From Bolinopsis microptera (Eukaryota > Ctenophora > Tentaculata > Lobata > Bolinopsidae), in the NCBI RefSeq assembly GCF_026151205.1, contig NC_087083.1, forward strand, positions 11,158,944 to 11,222,943: a stretch of DNA of 64,000 bases, in the 5' to 3' direction. The notes under the pieces are model-generated. The model searched no databases. It saw only the letters and a list, made by a program, of their open reading frames with translations, and had not been told where the DNA came from. The first letter of the stretch is position 1, and each line of letters starts with the position of its first letter. The position numbers were made by a program, and so were the translations under genes. Below are positions 10,316-21,028 of this stretch, one piece after another.

Positions 10316-12512
10316 GTCACGTGATACCCATATAAGGAGTATCATTGTGGGGGTTACTGGTTGGGTTGGGTATCTTCGCGTGATATAGATGGAATTACAA
10401 TTGTGGGGGTTACTGGTTAGTGGTTGGGTATCTTGGCGTAATATAGATGGAATTACCATTGTGGGGGTTACTGGTTAGTGGTTGGGTTGGGTATCTTGGC
10501 GTAATATAGATGGAATTACCATTGTGGGGGTTACTGGTTAGTGGTTGGGTTGGGTATCTTGGCGTAATATAGATGGAATTACCATTGTGGAGGATACTGG
10601 TTAGTGGTTGGGTTGGGTATCTTGGCGTAATATAGATGGAATTACCATTGTGGGGGTTACTGGTTAGTGGTTGGGTTGGGTATCTTCGCGTGATATAGAT
10701 GGAATTACCATTGTGGGGGTTACTGGTTAGTGGTTGGGTTGGGTATCTTGGCGTAATATAGATGGAATTACCATTGTGGGGGTTACTGGTTAGTGGTTGG
10801 GTTGGGTATCTTCGCGTGATATAGATGGAATTACAATTGTGGGGGTTACTGGTTACTGGTTAGTGGTTGGGTATCTTGGCGTAATATAGATGGAATTACC
10901 ATTGTGTGTGTTACTGGTTAGTGGTTGGGTTGGGTATCTTGGCGTAATATAGATGGAATTACCATTGTGGGGGTTACTGGTTAGTGGTTGGGTTGGGTAT
11001 CTTGGCGTAATATAGATGGAATTACCATTGTGGGGGTTACTGGTTAGTGGTTGGGTTGGGTATCTTGGCGTAATATAGATGGAATTACCATTGTGGGGGT
11101 TACTGGTTAGTGGTTGGGTTGGGTATCTTGGCGTAATATAGATGGAATGACCATTGTGGGGGTTACTGGTTAGTGGTTGGGTTGGGTATCTTGGCGTAAT
11201 ATAGATGGAATGACCATTGTGGGGGTTACTGGTTAGTGGTTGGGTTGGGTATCTTGGCGTAATATAGATGGAATGACCATTGTGGGGGTTACTGGTTAGT
11301 GGTTGGGTATCTTGGCGTAATATAGATGGAATGACCATTGTGGGGGTTACTGGTTAGTGGTTGGGTTGGGTATCTTGGCGTAATATAGATGGAATGACCA
11401 TTGTGGGGGTTACTGGTTAGTGGTTGGGTTGGGTATCTTGGCGTAATATAGATGGAATGACCATTGTGGAGGTTACTGGTTAGTGGTTGGGTATCTTGGT
11501 GTAATATAGATGGAATTACCATTGTGGGGGTTACTGGTTAGTGGTTGGGTTGGGTATCTTGGCGTAATATAGATGGAATTACCATTGTGGGGGTTACTGG
11601 TTAGTGGTTGGGTTGGGTATCTTGGCGTAATATAGATGGAATTACCATTGTGGGGGTTACTGGTTAGTGGTTGGGTTGGGTATCTTGGCGTAATATAGAT
11701 GGAATGACAATTGTGGGGGTTACTGGTTAGTGGTTGGGTTGGGTATCTTGGCGTAATATAGATGGAATTACCATTGTGGGGGTTACTGGTTAGTGGTTGG
11801 GTTGGGTATCTTGGCGTAATATAGATGGAATGACCATTGTGGGGGTTACTGGTTAGTGGTTGGGTATCTTGGTGTAATATAGATGGAATTACCATTGTGG
11901 GGGTTACTGGTTAGTGGTTGGGTTGGGTATCTTGGCGTAATATAGATGGAATGACAATTGTGGGGGTTACTGGTTAGTGGTTGGGTTGGGTATCTTGGCG
12001 TAAAATAGATGGAATTACCATTGTGGGGGTTACTGGTTAGTGGTTGGGTTGGGTATCTTGGCGTAATATAGATGGAATGACAATTGTGGGGGTTACTGGT
12101 TAGTGGTTGGGTTGGGTATCTTGGCGTAATATAGATGGAATTACCATTGTGGGGGTTACTGGTTAGTGGTTGGGTTGGGTATCTTGGCGTAATATAGATG
12201 GAATGACCATTGTGGGGGTTACTGGTTAGTGGTTGGGTATCTTGGCGTAATATAGATGGAATTACCATTGTGGGGGTTACTGGTTAGTGGTTGGGTATCT
12301 TGGCGTAATATAGATGGAATGACCATTGTGGGGGTTAGTGGTTGGGTTGGGTATCTTTGCGTAATATAGATGGAATTACCATTGTGGGGGTTACTGGTTA
12401 GTGGTTGGGTATCTTGGCGTAATATAGATGGAATTACCATTGTGGGGGTTACTGGTTAGTGGTTGGGTTGGGTATCTTGGCGTAATATAGATGGAATGAC
12501 CATTGTGGAGGT
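10316..12512. repeat. 63-bp satellite (58-bp variant), about 35 units
   Basis: The unit contains TTAGTGGTTGGGTTGGGTAT and CGTAATATAGATGGAAT; most copies are 63 bp. A 58-bp variant lacks one GGGTT. The order of variants repeats with a 373-bp period (five 63-bp units plus one 58-bp unit), seen for example between 11473 and 11846. The minus frame reads a 21-residue repeat, but each 58-bp unit breaks it, so it is not a gene. The plus strand has runs of 5, 3 and 3 guanines per unit. Confidence 0.97.
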
Positions 12513-12984
12513 TACCGCTCCTACTAAATCGCTCGCCCAAATTTTAAGAAAATTCTTGTGAAAAGGCCCTTGGCGTAATATGGATGGAATTACAATTGTG
12601 GGGCAGCGACTACCGAATACCGATGTGCACTGATTGGTTAGTTTGTGTCACGTCGGGTGAATACTGTGTAGGACCTGCACTGCAGGTGCTGTAAGACCAA
12701 TGTGGGGGTTGTTGGGTATCGGTATTGATTAATATCCGGCAAATCGGCTGGGCGGAATTATGGAACCAACATTATATTCACTAGCAGGAACCCGTATAAG
12801 CCTAAAATGGTGTCTCAATCAAGAGACTAAAATAATTATTACCTATTTAATTCGCGTTTTTGACACCACTTGGGGGTCCAAATTTTGGGCTCTAAAACTC
12901 CTATTTTTTGGCCAATTTTTATTTTTTTTATGCTGATTTGGAGACTATTAAAGCACTTGACCCAGTCAAAAACGTTTTAGTTTT
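12513..12984. other. Satellite edge and unassigned sequence
   Basis: Two degenerate pieces of the 63-bp unit (near 12568-12602 and 12690-12725) are embedded in non-repeat sequence, including the palindrome ACCTGCACTGCAGGT at 12672. No gene is seen. Confidence 0.6.
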
Positions 12985-14480
12985 TTTTTATTTTAAGAGA
13001 GGCTGGGCCTGGTTGGCCCACGAGAGGATAGCATATGAATGCTTTGCCTACCTCTGGGGTATGGCAGTCCTGTGGTAGGATGCCAGTGGAATCAAGATGT
13101 GTAATCAAGGATGATGGTAAGTGTTGTGGGGTGTGTCATGGATAAACGCTTAAGTGGTGGTTGAGTGTGGAAGAGTGAGGCGAAACAAGACGGCGTTAAA
13201 GTAGTCGCTATGTTACACCTGTCTGGTCCAACTCCTCTGGCACCACTAAGCGTTTAGTGTGGTTTGTAAAGTTGACAATGGTGGAGATGTGTTGGTTGTC
13301 GAATATGTCATTGACAGAGAGGTAGTAGTCCCGGAAATATTGACCTCTTATTTGGGCAATAGCCGGGCACTGTCCGAGAAAGTGTGAGACAGTCTCCTCT
13401 TCGTCGCCGCATTTAGGACAAGCACTTGTGTCTGATTTGCGAATGGTGCGTAGGTGTTTGTTGAGGCCACAATGTCCCGTGATGAGGTGCACTGCAGTTC
13501 TATAATTTTGTCTGTTGTTACTGAGTGTAGTGTTGAGATTTTTGATGATGTTGATGTTTTTATGTCCAAGTGTCAGTTTAGTGTGTCTGGGACCATCAGT
13601 AATCCATGATTCTTGATTAAGTTTTGTGACTTTGTCGTTGATCAGGCGTTTGATGTAAGATTGTGGAATTGGGCAATTCAAAGTGGATTCACTGGTTGTA
13701 CCATTTTTGGCCAGCTCGTCTGCTTTTTCATTACCCCACAATCCAATGTGTGCAGCTATCCATCTGATCTCTAAGGTGTTAGTGGATCCGAGAGTATTGA
13801 GGGTGTCGTAACAGTCTCTAGTAGTCCTACTCCTCGTTGAATGTGAGGATATAGCTTGAATAGAGGAGAGACTGTCTGACCATATGATGATGTGTGTGTT
13901 GGTATAAGTTGATAGATATTTACAAGCTTCGATGATGGCAGTGAGTTCAGTTTGATAAACGGTGCAATAATCGGGAAGCTTGAATGATCTTTCATCTAGT
14001 GTAGTGTTGTTGTTGTCTGTGGTGATAATATAACCAGCCCCGCTACCTGAGTCTGTGCGTGACCCGTCTGTGTAGCAGGTGATGGTTTCACTGGGGATGT
14101 TGTCGATGGTGTTTTGGAGTGAGCCTCTATATCCAATGTTGTCAGCTCCAGGAGTGGTGACCGTGAAGCGTCGTTCAAGCATCATGGTTGGTATAGATAG
14201 GTCTCTCTCTGCTTTGGGTGGTATGTTGAGATCTACCATGAATTGTTTGTTGATAGTGGTGTGAGTTGTGATGGTACCTTTTCTGGGGGCGATAGTTTCG
14301 AGGGTTAGGCTTCCATAGGCTTGAAGCCTGGCTGTGCCCTTTGCTGCTTCACCTCTCAGGAAAAGTATGATTGTATATCTTTTGTATATCTTTGCGGAAA
14401 GTCGCGTTAAAGTTGATGCCGTGGTGTCAGTAAAATGGTACGGAACCCTCCATATATATCGTCTCGCTTTATATATAGTA
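12985..14480 (-). mobile_element. 5'-truncated non-LTR retrotransposon
   Basis: The minus-strand element ends in an A-rich tail (CTCTCTTAAAATAAAAAAAA by complement, about 12985) after a 3' untranslated stretch of some 220 bp. Its coding part is the RNase H and zinc-knuckle tail described separately. The reverse-transcriptase core and endonuclease are missing, as expected for 5' truncation during target-primed reverse transcription. No target-site duplication could be identified. Confidence 0.8.
13208..14470 (-). pseudogene. RNase H and zinc-knuckle tail of a non-LTR retrotransposon ORF2
   Basis: The fragment is the C-terminal end of a retrotransposon polyprotein whose RNase HI domain would remove RNA from the RNA-DNA hybrid. 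An ATG at 14239 opens 343 codons, but the same frame stays open upstream to about 14470, so that ATG is probably internal. Numbering from it, the acidic catalytic set is D58 (YTDGS), E98 (QTELTAI), D122 (SDSLSS) and D174 (GNEKADELA), with H164 in the usual AAHIGLWGN loop. All are present. A CPKCGDEE...H...C knuckle follows (C274, C277, H286, C291). Upstream residues resemble the linker after the reverse transcriptase (LRGEAAKGTARLQAYGSL). The frame is undamaged, which implies recent insertion, but without the reverse transcriptase it cannot be autonomous. I-like or Jockey-like clades carry this arrangement; the clade is not settled. Confidence 0.88.
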
Positions 14481-15273
14481 AGATATCAAATGTAGTAAAT
14501 TTTATGATTCTATTAAAATTTTCGTGCAATTTGCCACAATTTATATTAAGATCTTTTCAAGTTCTGTCCTAGAAATGAAAAACTTCGTCTGATTGTCCCA
14601 TTACTGAGGTTAGATATCTCCCAACAGAACTTTTTGTACACCTCTACGAAAATTTGGAATGATCTCATCCCCTATGTATTCGAAATATGTGATGCTAATG
14701 AAGATGGGATAATAACCCCGGGTTCTTCCAAATTATATCTCAAATTCTACATCCGGTACGGCTCTGCACACATGATATCTCTCTCTGCCATGAAACATGG
14801 CTAACTATGATTTAAAACTTCAACCTTAACAAAAACTCAACTGGGCTCTCTTGTGTCATCAAACTAGACCAATAAGTAATTTTAGATTATTATATTTTTC
14901 TATATTTGTACAATAAGTATATTGACGTATAAGTGGATGGTTGAGGGGGTTTCAAGCACACGTCACTCTCAAATCCAAAGATAAGCAGTGGCCTTCATGG
15001 GCACTTCAAACCTCTTCAAACCTCCCCTGATTTATTTATTATATTTATTGATATTGTTTGTTTGAGCCGTGAAAATAAATATTTGTTTTATTAAAATATT
15101 TGTTTTATTAATAGTTTAAAATTGGGAATGATATTTTTTGTGCAGTGTTTATACTTTTTAAAGTACTGAGCGCGTTATTCATATTATTATTATAGGAGCT
15201 ACAACACCATTATGTTCTCACAGCAAAATATTACATTTATTATAATTAATACTACCTAAATAATAAATCTTAC
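14481..15273. other. No gene recognised
   Basis: AT-rich DNA between the retroelement and the most 3' exon seen of the minus-strand split gene. It may hold the remaining 3' exons or UTR of that gene, but I cannot point to one. Confidence 0.4.
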
Positions 15274-15312
15274 CTCGACTTAGAATTCTGGAAATCCGCA
15301 GGGGCTGTTTCC
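15274..15312 (-). CDS. 39-nt exon of the split gene
   Basis: The borders read TTTCTATCTATTTCAG before the exon and GAGGTAAGA at its end. The acceptor has a proper pyrimidine tract. The exon begins and ends in phase 1, which matches the 3' end of the exon at 19720-19837. Joined to that exon it adds GKQPLRISRILSR. No domain is recognised in this piece. Confidence 0.6.
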
Positions 15313-16200
15313 CTGAAATAGATAGAAAATAAATTTAGGTCAAATTGTTTGATAATTTAAACAAAGAATAAACTTACAAAATGAGATATCCAGATGCTTT
15401 TTAAAGCTGTTTGACTTAATAATGGTTTAATTGTTGCTTATTGATTGTGAGTTGCCGTTATTTGAAATTAGAAAATGAAAGCTTTAACTAAAATCGAAAG
15501 TTTTTGGGATATAAAATCATGATTGATTCAAGGTGGCCCAAAATTTAACATGTAAAATATGTCAGATATGTCTTTCTTAGAAGACCACGCAGCGCCCGAT
15601 ATTCCCCTGCTTAGTTTCTGTGACCTGACATATACATAGTTAATTCTGTATAGTGTATATTAAGTTAAATGCTTGCAGTTATATAGTACTAGTAGAATTA
15701 AAATTTACAATTTACAATTTTACATTTTACAATCATATCATCATAACAGTTATTCAGCGGAGAAGAAGATGCAAAAAATCATTATTCACAAAAGAAGATT
15801 AAGGTCCGTACGATTATTGTATCAATTTACACTCGGCTGCGCCTCGTGCAATTAATAGTGTAATCGCATTATACACAGTTAGATTAGCGTATATAATCCT
15901 AGTCCGGTTAATATTATAAGGCAAACATCAATTGGTCATCAAATCATCCGAAAATTGCAAATATTAGCAACATATTTGTACATGACTAATATTATAATGT
16001 AAGTCCATTAGAAAAAACGAAGAGAACATAAATTAGATTTACCAGCAACACGAATCAGTAGCATGTCAGATTTAATTGATTAATCGTTTGATAAATTAAT
16101 TAATTCTCTCAGATTCTGCTTGAGTATACATTTTTCAGCGAGAAGAAGGAGGTATGTTGGTGCAAAAAGGCTCGTTAGAGTATACAGCAGCATGACACCA
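15313..16200. other. Intron-like AT-rich DNA
   Basis: No array or exon is supported. The 60-codon plus-strand frame at 15673-15855 has no protein-like features. Confidence 0.45.
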
Positions 16201-16221
16201 TGATAGCTTGGCTAGAATTTA

Positions 16222-16310
16222 GAGACAGAAACAGAAACTGAAACAGAAACTGAAACAGAAACTCAGAAACTGAAACAGAAACTGAAACAGAAACTGAAAC
16301 AGAAACTGCA
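16222..16310. repeat. (GAAACAGAAACT)n minisatellite
   Basis: About seven 12-bp units made from alternating ACAGAA and ACTGAA hexamers. Confidence 0.92.
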
Positions 16311-16369
16311 GCATTCTATACTTACGGTACTGGTTATCATCTCCGTCCAAGTAATCACTCTCTGATGGG

Positions 16370-16560
16370 AAATGTTAGGTATAATAATTTGGGGACTTTT
16401 CGTTAAATGTAATGTGGGACTTTAGGTTAAATATAATTTGGGGACTTTAATTTAAATATAATTTGGGGACTTTAAGTTAGTCAAGGACTTTAAGTTAGTT
16501 AAAGACTCTTTGATGGAAAATGTTAGATATGATAATGTGGGGACTTTAAGCTAGTCAGCT
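16370..16560. repeat. Degenerate GGGGACTTTAAGTTA repeats
   Basis: Six or more units of about 27-30 bp share GGGACTTTA and AAATATAATTTGG. An outer copy of GATGGGAAATGTTAGGTAT (16363) recurs in changed form at 16513. Confidence 0.8.
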
Positions 16561-16793
16561 ATAGGCTTGCACGTTTTTTGCTGAAGTGATATTTTTGCGA
16601 TTCACTATTTTCGCGAAGCAACAAAAGTAAAAGTGCATGGTTAGGAATGATGAAAAATATCGATTTCAGTCATGATTCTTCTTTAATTGTTACTCTTAAT
16701 CACTATAATATTTCTATATTTTGTGTTAAAATGAACGTATGATAGTATGATGAGAATAGCAAATCAAAAATCCACTTCTCAAATTACATTCGA

Positions 16794-17003
16794 TTAAAGA
16801 ATTAAGAATATCGGACCGTTTTTAAGAAGTTCTTCAATTGGGGTGAATCTAATCGTCTTTAAAGAGTCATCCTTCCCAGCTGGCAAAAACGAAGATATTG
16901 CTAAAGATCTACTTTTTAACTTAATACGAGCGGCTTCCTTTTGTTTTTGTTTCTTCTCGGCCTTCGATTTAGCAATGGATCGTGCAATTCGTGCTGCTTG
17001 CAT
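16794..17003 (-). CDS. Possible alternative or terminal exon of the split gene
   Basis: The minus frame reads MQAARIARSIAKSKAEKKQK followed by more Lys/Arg/Gln/Glu residues, then a tail with TIRFTPIEELLKNGP before a TAA. The start clearly resembles the MHAAR exons at 28051-28163 and 32973-33037, so it is either a duplicated exon of the same gene or a relic of one. A splice acceptor at GCAAG just after the ATG would give phase 1, compatible with the exon at 19720-19837, and AAAAA-GTAGAT would be a phase-1 donor. Both sites are weak. Read to the stop it could equally be a terminal exon. The composition is protein-like; its use is unproven. Confidence 0.45.
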   Translation of the reverse strand: MQAARIARSIAKSKAEKKQKQKEAARIKLKSRSLAISSFLPAGKDDSLKTIRFTPIEELLKNGPIFLIL

Positions 17004-17009
17004 GAGTAG

Positions 17010-17574
17010 GCTCGGATTGAAATTCCGTAGAAATTATACCAAATTCATATATTAGTAATGCCTGATGATTTCAAATCGTTCCGATAACAGAAGATCAAAC
17101 TGACATGAAAATAACTAGCAAATTTCAAAAGTGTGATTTAAATCAGATCGTGCTATACTACTATATATACTCTAGTAGCAGGGAGTATACCTAACTAATA
17201 CCGGCTCAAAACCAATTAACACATTAGCAAGATGGGCTTAATGGCTTTATTTTCGGTTTAATTTCTCCTAGTTAATAAGATAATCAGCTAATTGCCATGA
17301 CAACCCCACTATTTCCTGCTCAGTATGACTGAGTAATACTGAGTCAGTATTTCAACAAACTAATTCACACCAAATTCTTCCATCATTTTATCATTATGTA
17401 CGGTAAGCTAGGTAAGGTAAGGATACCTAATTATTATTAATTATGCACGCGTCGCCCCACGTGCCATGCAGTCCACTGGACTGAGTCCAGGCTTAATGCC
17501 ATCTGACCCGTGAAGCCTAAGTATAATATCATTTGTAATATTTAAAAAGCTTCCCTAATTACCTACCAACTGAT
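17010..17574. other. Intron-like DNA, no feature
   Basis: No array, exon or element border is recognised here. Confidence 0.4.
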
Positions 17575-17576
17575 TA

Positions 17577-18314
17577 CCTTATTGGACCTTATTCGAAGGG
17601 ACATTAGTTGAACGCTGGAGGTCCTAGCGTTTATCCAAGTTAAAGTCCGTCCAAGTTAAAGTCCGTTGAAACTCATGTTTAGGATATGACAACTTTTTAA
17701 TTTCAGTCAATCGTAATTTCTATCATAGGATTCGGACTAAACTATATCATTGGATCAATGAAAAACGAGTTAGTATACAATTTAAATATTTTAAGAATCA
17801 CATTATGGCATGCAGATCACTTTATTGATCTTCAGCTTCCTCGTTCACTTTTTAGGAGTTATTATTTACCTCCACATCTTGCAAAATTTTACACTGAAAT
17901 GCAGGACCGAGGTGGTCGAATACAAAATTGTTTTCAAAAAGCAGGTATTCCGTATTACTGATATGCTTTAAGCATGGAATATTTAATGCATGATAACCCA
18001 TTTGAGGAAGATGACCTGTGATATCATCATCAAATCTGGTCATATTTCGTATCTGTTGTTTTTAGACAACTTCCTTAATCATAGACACTGATCTACAGAT
18101 ATTTTGACATTTTTCATTGTTTAACGACTGCCTTTCTTGCTCATTGTATGAAAAATTGATTTACAAATTATCTGCTAAAACTTTAAAAACGTCAAATAAA
18201 AAAATGAACAAATTTGGATTTTTTATTGTTTTGAATGCCTTCGAGCGTTCATTTTAATGTCCGTTCATAATTATGTCGTTCATTTAATGTCCAGTCAAAT
18301 AAGGTCCGATAAGG
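17577..18314. mobile_element. 738-bp DNA element with TA target duplication
   Basis: Imperfect terminal inverted repeats of about 38 bp pair (CCTTATTGGACCTTATTCG at the left; the right end, complemented, reads CCTTATCGGACCTTATTTG), with TA on both sides (17575-17576 and 18315-18316). Sub-terminal GGACATTA...GAACG and AAGTCCGT/ATGTCCGT strings are repeated. A 67-codon plus frame lies inside (17758-17961) with NILRITLWHADHFIDLQLP; I do not recognise it, but it may be a transposase remnant. The first nine bases match the MITE at 9590-9988 with one change. Confidence 0.72.
17758..17961 (+). CDS. Short open frame inside the 738-bp element, unknown
   Basis: The frame has 67 codons starting at an ATG, with HADHFIDLQLPRSLFRSYY and HLAKFYTEMQDRGG. 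The composition is more protein-like than that of random AT-rich frames in this window. It sits centrally in a transposon-like element, so a degenerate or unusually short transposon protein is the simplest guess. No catalytic motif is visible. Confidence 0.25.
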   Translation: MKNELVYNLNILRITLWHADHFIDLQLPRSLFRSYYLPPHLAKFYTEMQDRGGRIQNCFQKAGIPYY

Positions 18315-18356
18315 TATTTATAATTTCACCTAATATTGTAGACGTAGTATCGGAAT

Positions 18357-18819
18357 CAAGGTTGTTAAATACGTCAAATTTTCGTGAAAGAATACGACTT
18401 ATTCGGTTCTGGTAAAGAATACGTCGTAATACGCCGTAATACGGTAATTTCTATGGATTGTTAAATACGTCCACGAATACGCCATAATACGCCGTAATAC
18501 GCTGATTTGTCAAAATTAAACATAATTACAGCTGCGCGCCACCCTCATCATTGATCATGCATTAAAGGAGTGCAGTTATACATGATAACTTAAATTTGTA
18601 ATCAAATTTCATGGATAATCCGATAAACTAACATTTTTTGCGAAATTATCAATTACATATTAATACATATTTAATGATTTTGATGTTCAGAAATTAAAGA
18701 CCGTCCGCGATCAATTTCAACTTCAAGCCACACCTTTTCGTAATACGTCAATTTTCGAGGATTAATACGTATTCGTATTCCAATACGTATTCCATCCTAA
18801 TACGTATTTAACAACCTTG
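18357..18819. mobile_element. 463-bp hAT-type MITE with perfect 8-bp target duplication
   Basis: The termini are CAAGGTTGTTAAATACG and its exact complement. The flanks are ATCGGAAT on both sides (18349-18356 and 18820-18827). An 8-bp duplication and a CA(A/G)GG start are characteristic of the hAT superfamily. The interior is full of AATACG(T/C) strings in both orientations and has no coding frame. Confidence 0.92.
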
Positions 18820-18879
18820 ATCGGAATCTATAACGGATCTTTTATGGGAGTTAAACAGCGGGTTTATAGACGGCTGTTA

Positions 18880-19590
18880 GGTAACACTTAACAGCCCTTT
18901 AACAGCCCTCTAACAGCCCTCTAACAGCCCTCTAACAGCCCTCTAACAGCCCTCTAACAGCCCTCTAACAGCCCTCTAACAGTCCTCTAACAGCCCTCTA
19001 ACAGCCCTCTAACAGCCCTCTAACAGCCCTCTAACAGCCCTTTAACAGCCCTCTAACAGCCCTCTAACAGCCCTCTAACAGCCCTTTAACAGCCCTCTAA
19101 CAGCCCCATAACACCCTCTAACAGCCCTCTAACAGCCCTCTAACAGCCCTTTAACAGCCCTCTAACAGCCCCATAACACCCTCTAACAGCCCTCTAACAG
19201 CCCTCTAACATCCCTTTAACAGCCCTCTAACAGCCCCATAACACCCTCTAACAGCCCTCTAACAGCCCTCTAACAGCCCTTTAACAGCCCTCTAACAGCC
19301 CCATAACACCCTCTAACAGCCCTCTAACAGCCCTCTAACAGCCCTCTAACAGCCCTCTAACAGCCCTCTAACAGCCCTCTAACAGCCCTCTAACAGCCCT
19401 CTAAAAGCCCTCTAACAGCCCTCTAACAGCCCTCTAACAGCCCTCTAACAGCCCTCTAACAGCCCTCTAACAGCCCTCTAACAGCCCTCTAACAGCCCTC
19501 TAACAGCCCTCTAACAGCCCTCTAACAGCCCTCTAACAGCCCTCTAACAGCCCTATAACAGCCCTATAACAGCCCTCTAACAGCTTTATA
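18880..19590. repeat. 11-bp minisatellite (CCCTCTAACAG), about 63 units
   Basis: Nearly uniform 11-bp units, with occasional CCCTTTAACAG and an 8-bp interrupted variant, CCCCATAACAC. That variant recurs every 82-83 bp between 19103 and 19310, showing block duplication. The outer edges read CGGCTGTTAGGTAACACTTA and AACAGCCGGCGCTTA and are complementary at CGGCTGTTA/TAACAGCCG. Confidence 0.96.
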
Positions 19591-19719
19591 ACAGCCGGCG
19601 CTTAAAATCTGATATGGAATACCCACTGCTTAGATCTAATGACTGACTTTATTAGATATGCACAAAAAAACCAATAAAAACCAAAAAACATTTGAATAAA
19701 ACCCCATTCTATAAGTTAC

Positions 19720-19837
19720 CTGGTCCGATGTAATTTTCAGGTGACAAATCTTGTCCCAGCATTGTGTCTCCTTCACTCGCGTCTATAGACATGCCGTTCT
19801 TCAGCTCTCCCAGACCCATTTGTATACCTTTCTTCTC
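19720..19837 (-). CDS. 118-nt exon of the split gene
   Basis: The acceptor is ACTCCATCCCCTCAG and the donor is CCAG-GTAACT. The exon starts in phase 0 (GAG AAG AAA) and ends in phase 1. It reads EKKGIQMGLGELKNGMS, then a stretch with DASEGDTMLGQDLSP, ending ENYIGPG. Like the short exons upstream it begins with E-K, directly after a CAG acceptor. The amino-acid mix (Gly, Asp, Ser, Pro) suggests a less helical segment than the upstream exons. No known domain is recognised. The acceptor lies directly against the 43-bp minisatellite, whose last unit supplies part of the sequence upstream of the AG. Confidence 0.62.
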
Positions 19838-19844
19838 CTGAGGG

Positions 19845-20587
19845 GATGGAGTTTATTTAGAAACTTTAAGAATATATCCCCTCTCGAAATGGAGTTTATT
19901 TAGAAACTTTAGGAATATATCCCCTCTCGAAATGGAGTTTATTTAGAAACTTTAGGAATATATCCCCTCTCGAAATGGAGATTATTTAGAAACTTTAGGA
20001 ACATATCTCCTCTCGAAATGGAGTTTATTTAGAAACTTTAGGAATATATCCCCTCTCGAAATGGAGTTTATTTAGAAACTTTAGGAATATATCCCCTCTC
20101 GAAATGGAGTTTATTTAGAAACTTTAAATTTAGGAATATATCTTCTCTCGAAATGGAGATTATTTAGAAACTTTAGGAATATATCCCCTCTCGAAATGGA
20201 GTTTATTTAGAAACTTTAGGAATATATCCCCTCTCGAAATGGAGTTTATTTAGAAACTTTAGGAATATATCCCCTCTCGAAATGGAGTTTATTTAGAAAC
20301 TTTAGGAATATATCCCCTCTCGAAATGGAGATTATTTAGAAACTTTAGGAACATATCTCCTCTCGAAATGGAGTTTATTTAGAAACTTTAGGAATATATC
20401 CCCTCTCGAAATGGAGTTTATTTAGAAACTTTATGAATATATCCCCTCTCGAAATGGAGTTTATTTAGAAACTTTAAATTTAGGAATATATCCCCTCTCG
20501 AAATGGAGATTATTTAGAAACTTTAGGAATATATCCCCTCTCGAAATGGAGATTATTTAGAAACTTTAGGAATATATCCCCTCTCGA
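19845..20587. repeat. 43-bp satellite, about 17 units, beside a splice acceptor
   Basis: The unit contains ATATCCCCTCTCGAAATGG and GTTTATTTAGAAACTTTAGG; most copies are 43 bp. Two copies carry an 8-bp insertion (AAATTTAG), near 20126 and 20475, about 350 bp apart (eight units), which points to block duplication. The first unit adjoins the acceptor of the exon at 19720-19837. Confidence 0.96.
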
Positions 20588-21028
20588 ACTTTTTTATTGC
20601 TTCATGACACTATGTTACCACTTCATTGAAATGTTATCGTAGGTTTGATGAAACATACTTCGTGTTGCTCAATCTATGAATTTAAAAAAGACAAATAAAT
20701 AATTTAAACTTTAAATAAACTTTTCATTTTCTCCTCTACTTCTCATCTTACTCAGTTCAAAACGTAAATTCACCATTGTACATCACAGTTTTTAGAAACA
20801 CGGGTTAGAAATGCACGATCAAGGGCCGACCGAAAATAATTTCCATTTACTTCCTGTTTGTTGAATAAAAATATGAAACAAAGCAGTACGTGATCACAAA
20901 CAGGGAAGCGCGTAAGCCCCTTTTTAAATTTGTTCATAAAACTTGGATGATATTTGTAAAACCCTCCATAGCTCTATTGACGCCCATTGCTTTCTTTAAG
21001 CGAATTATTAGAGTTACTATACTCGCTC
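20588..21028. other. Spacer between arrays
   Basis: AT-rich sequence with no exon or element recognised. Confidence 0.45.

Noticed and set aside
10214-12440. Repeat proteins with HNGHSIYITPRYPTQPLTSN
   Set aside because: By-product of a 63-bp satellite; every 58-bp unit shifts the frame.
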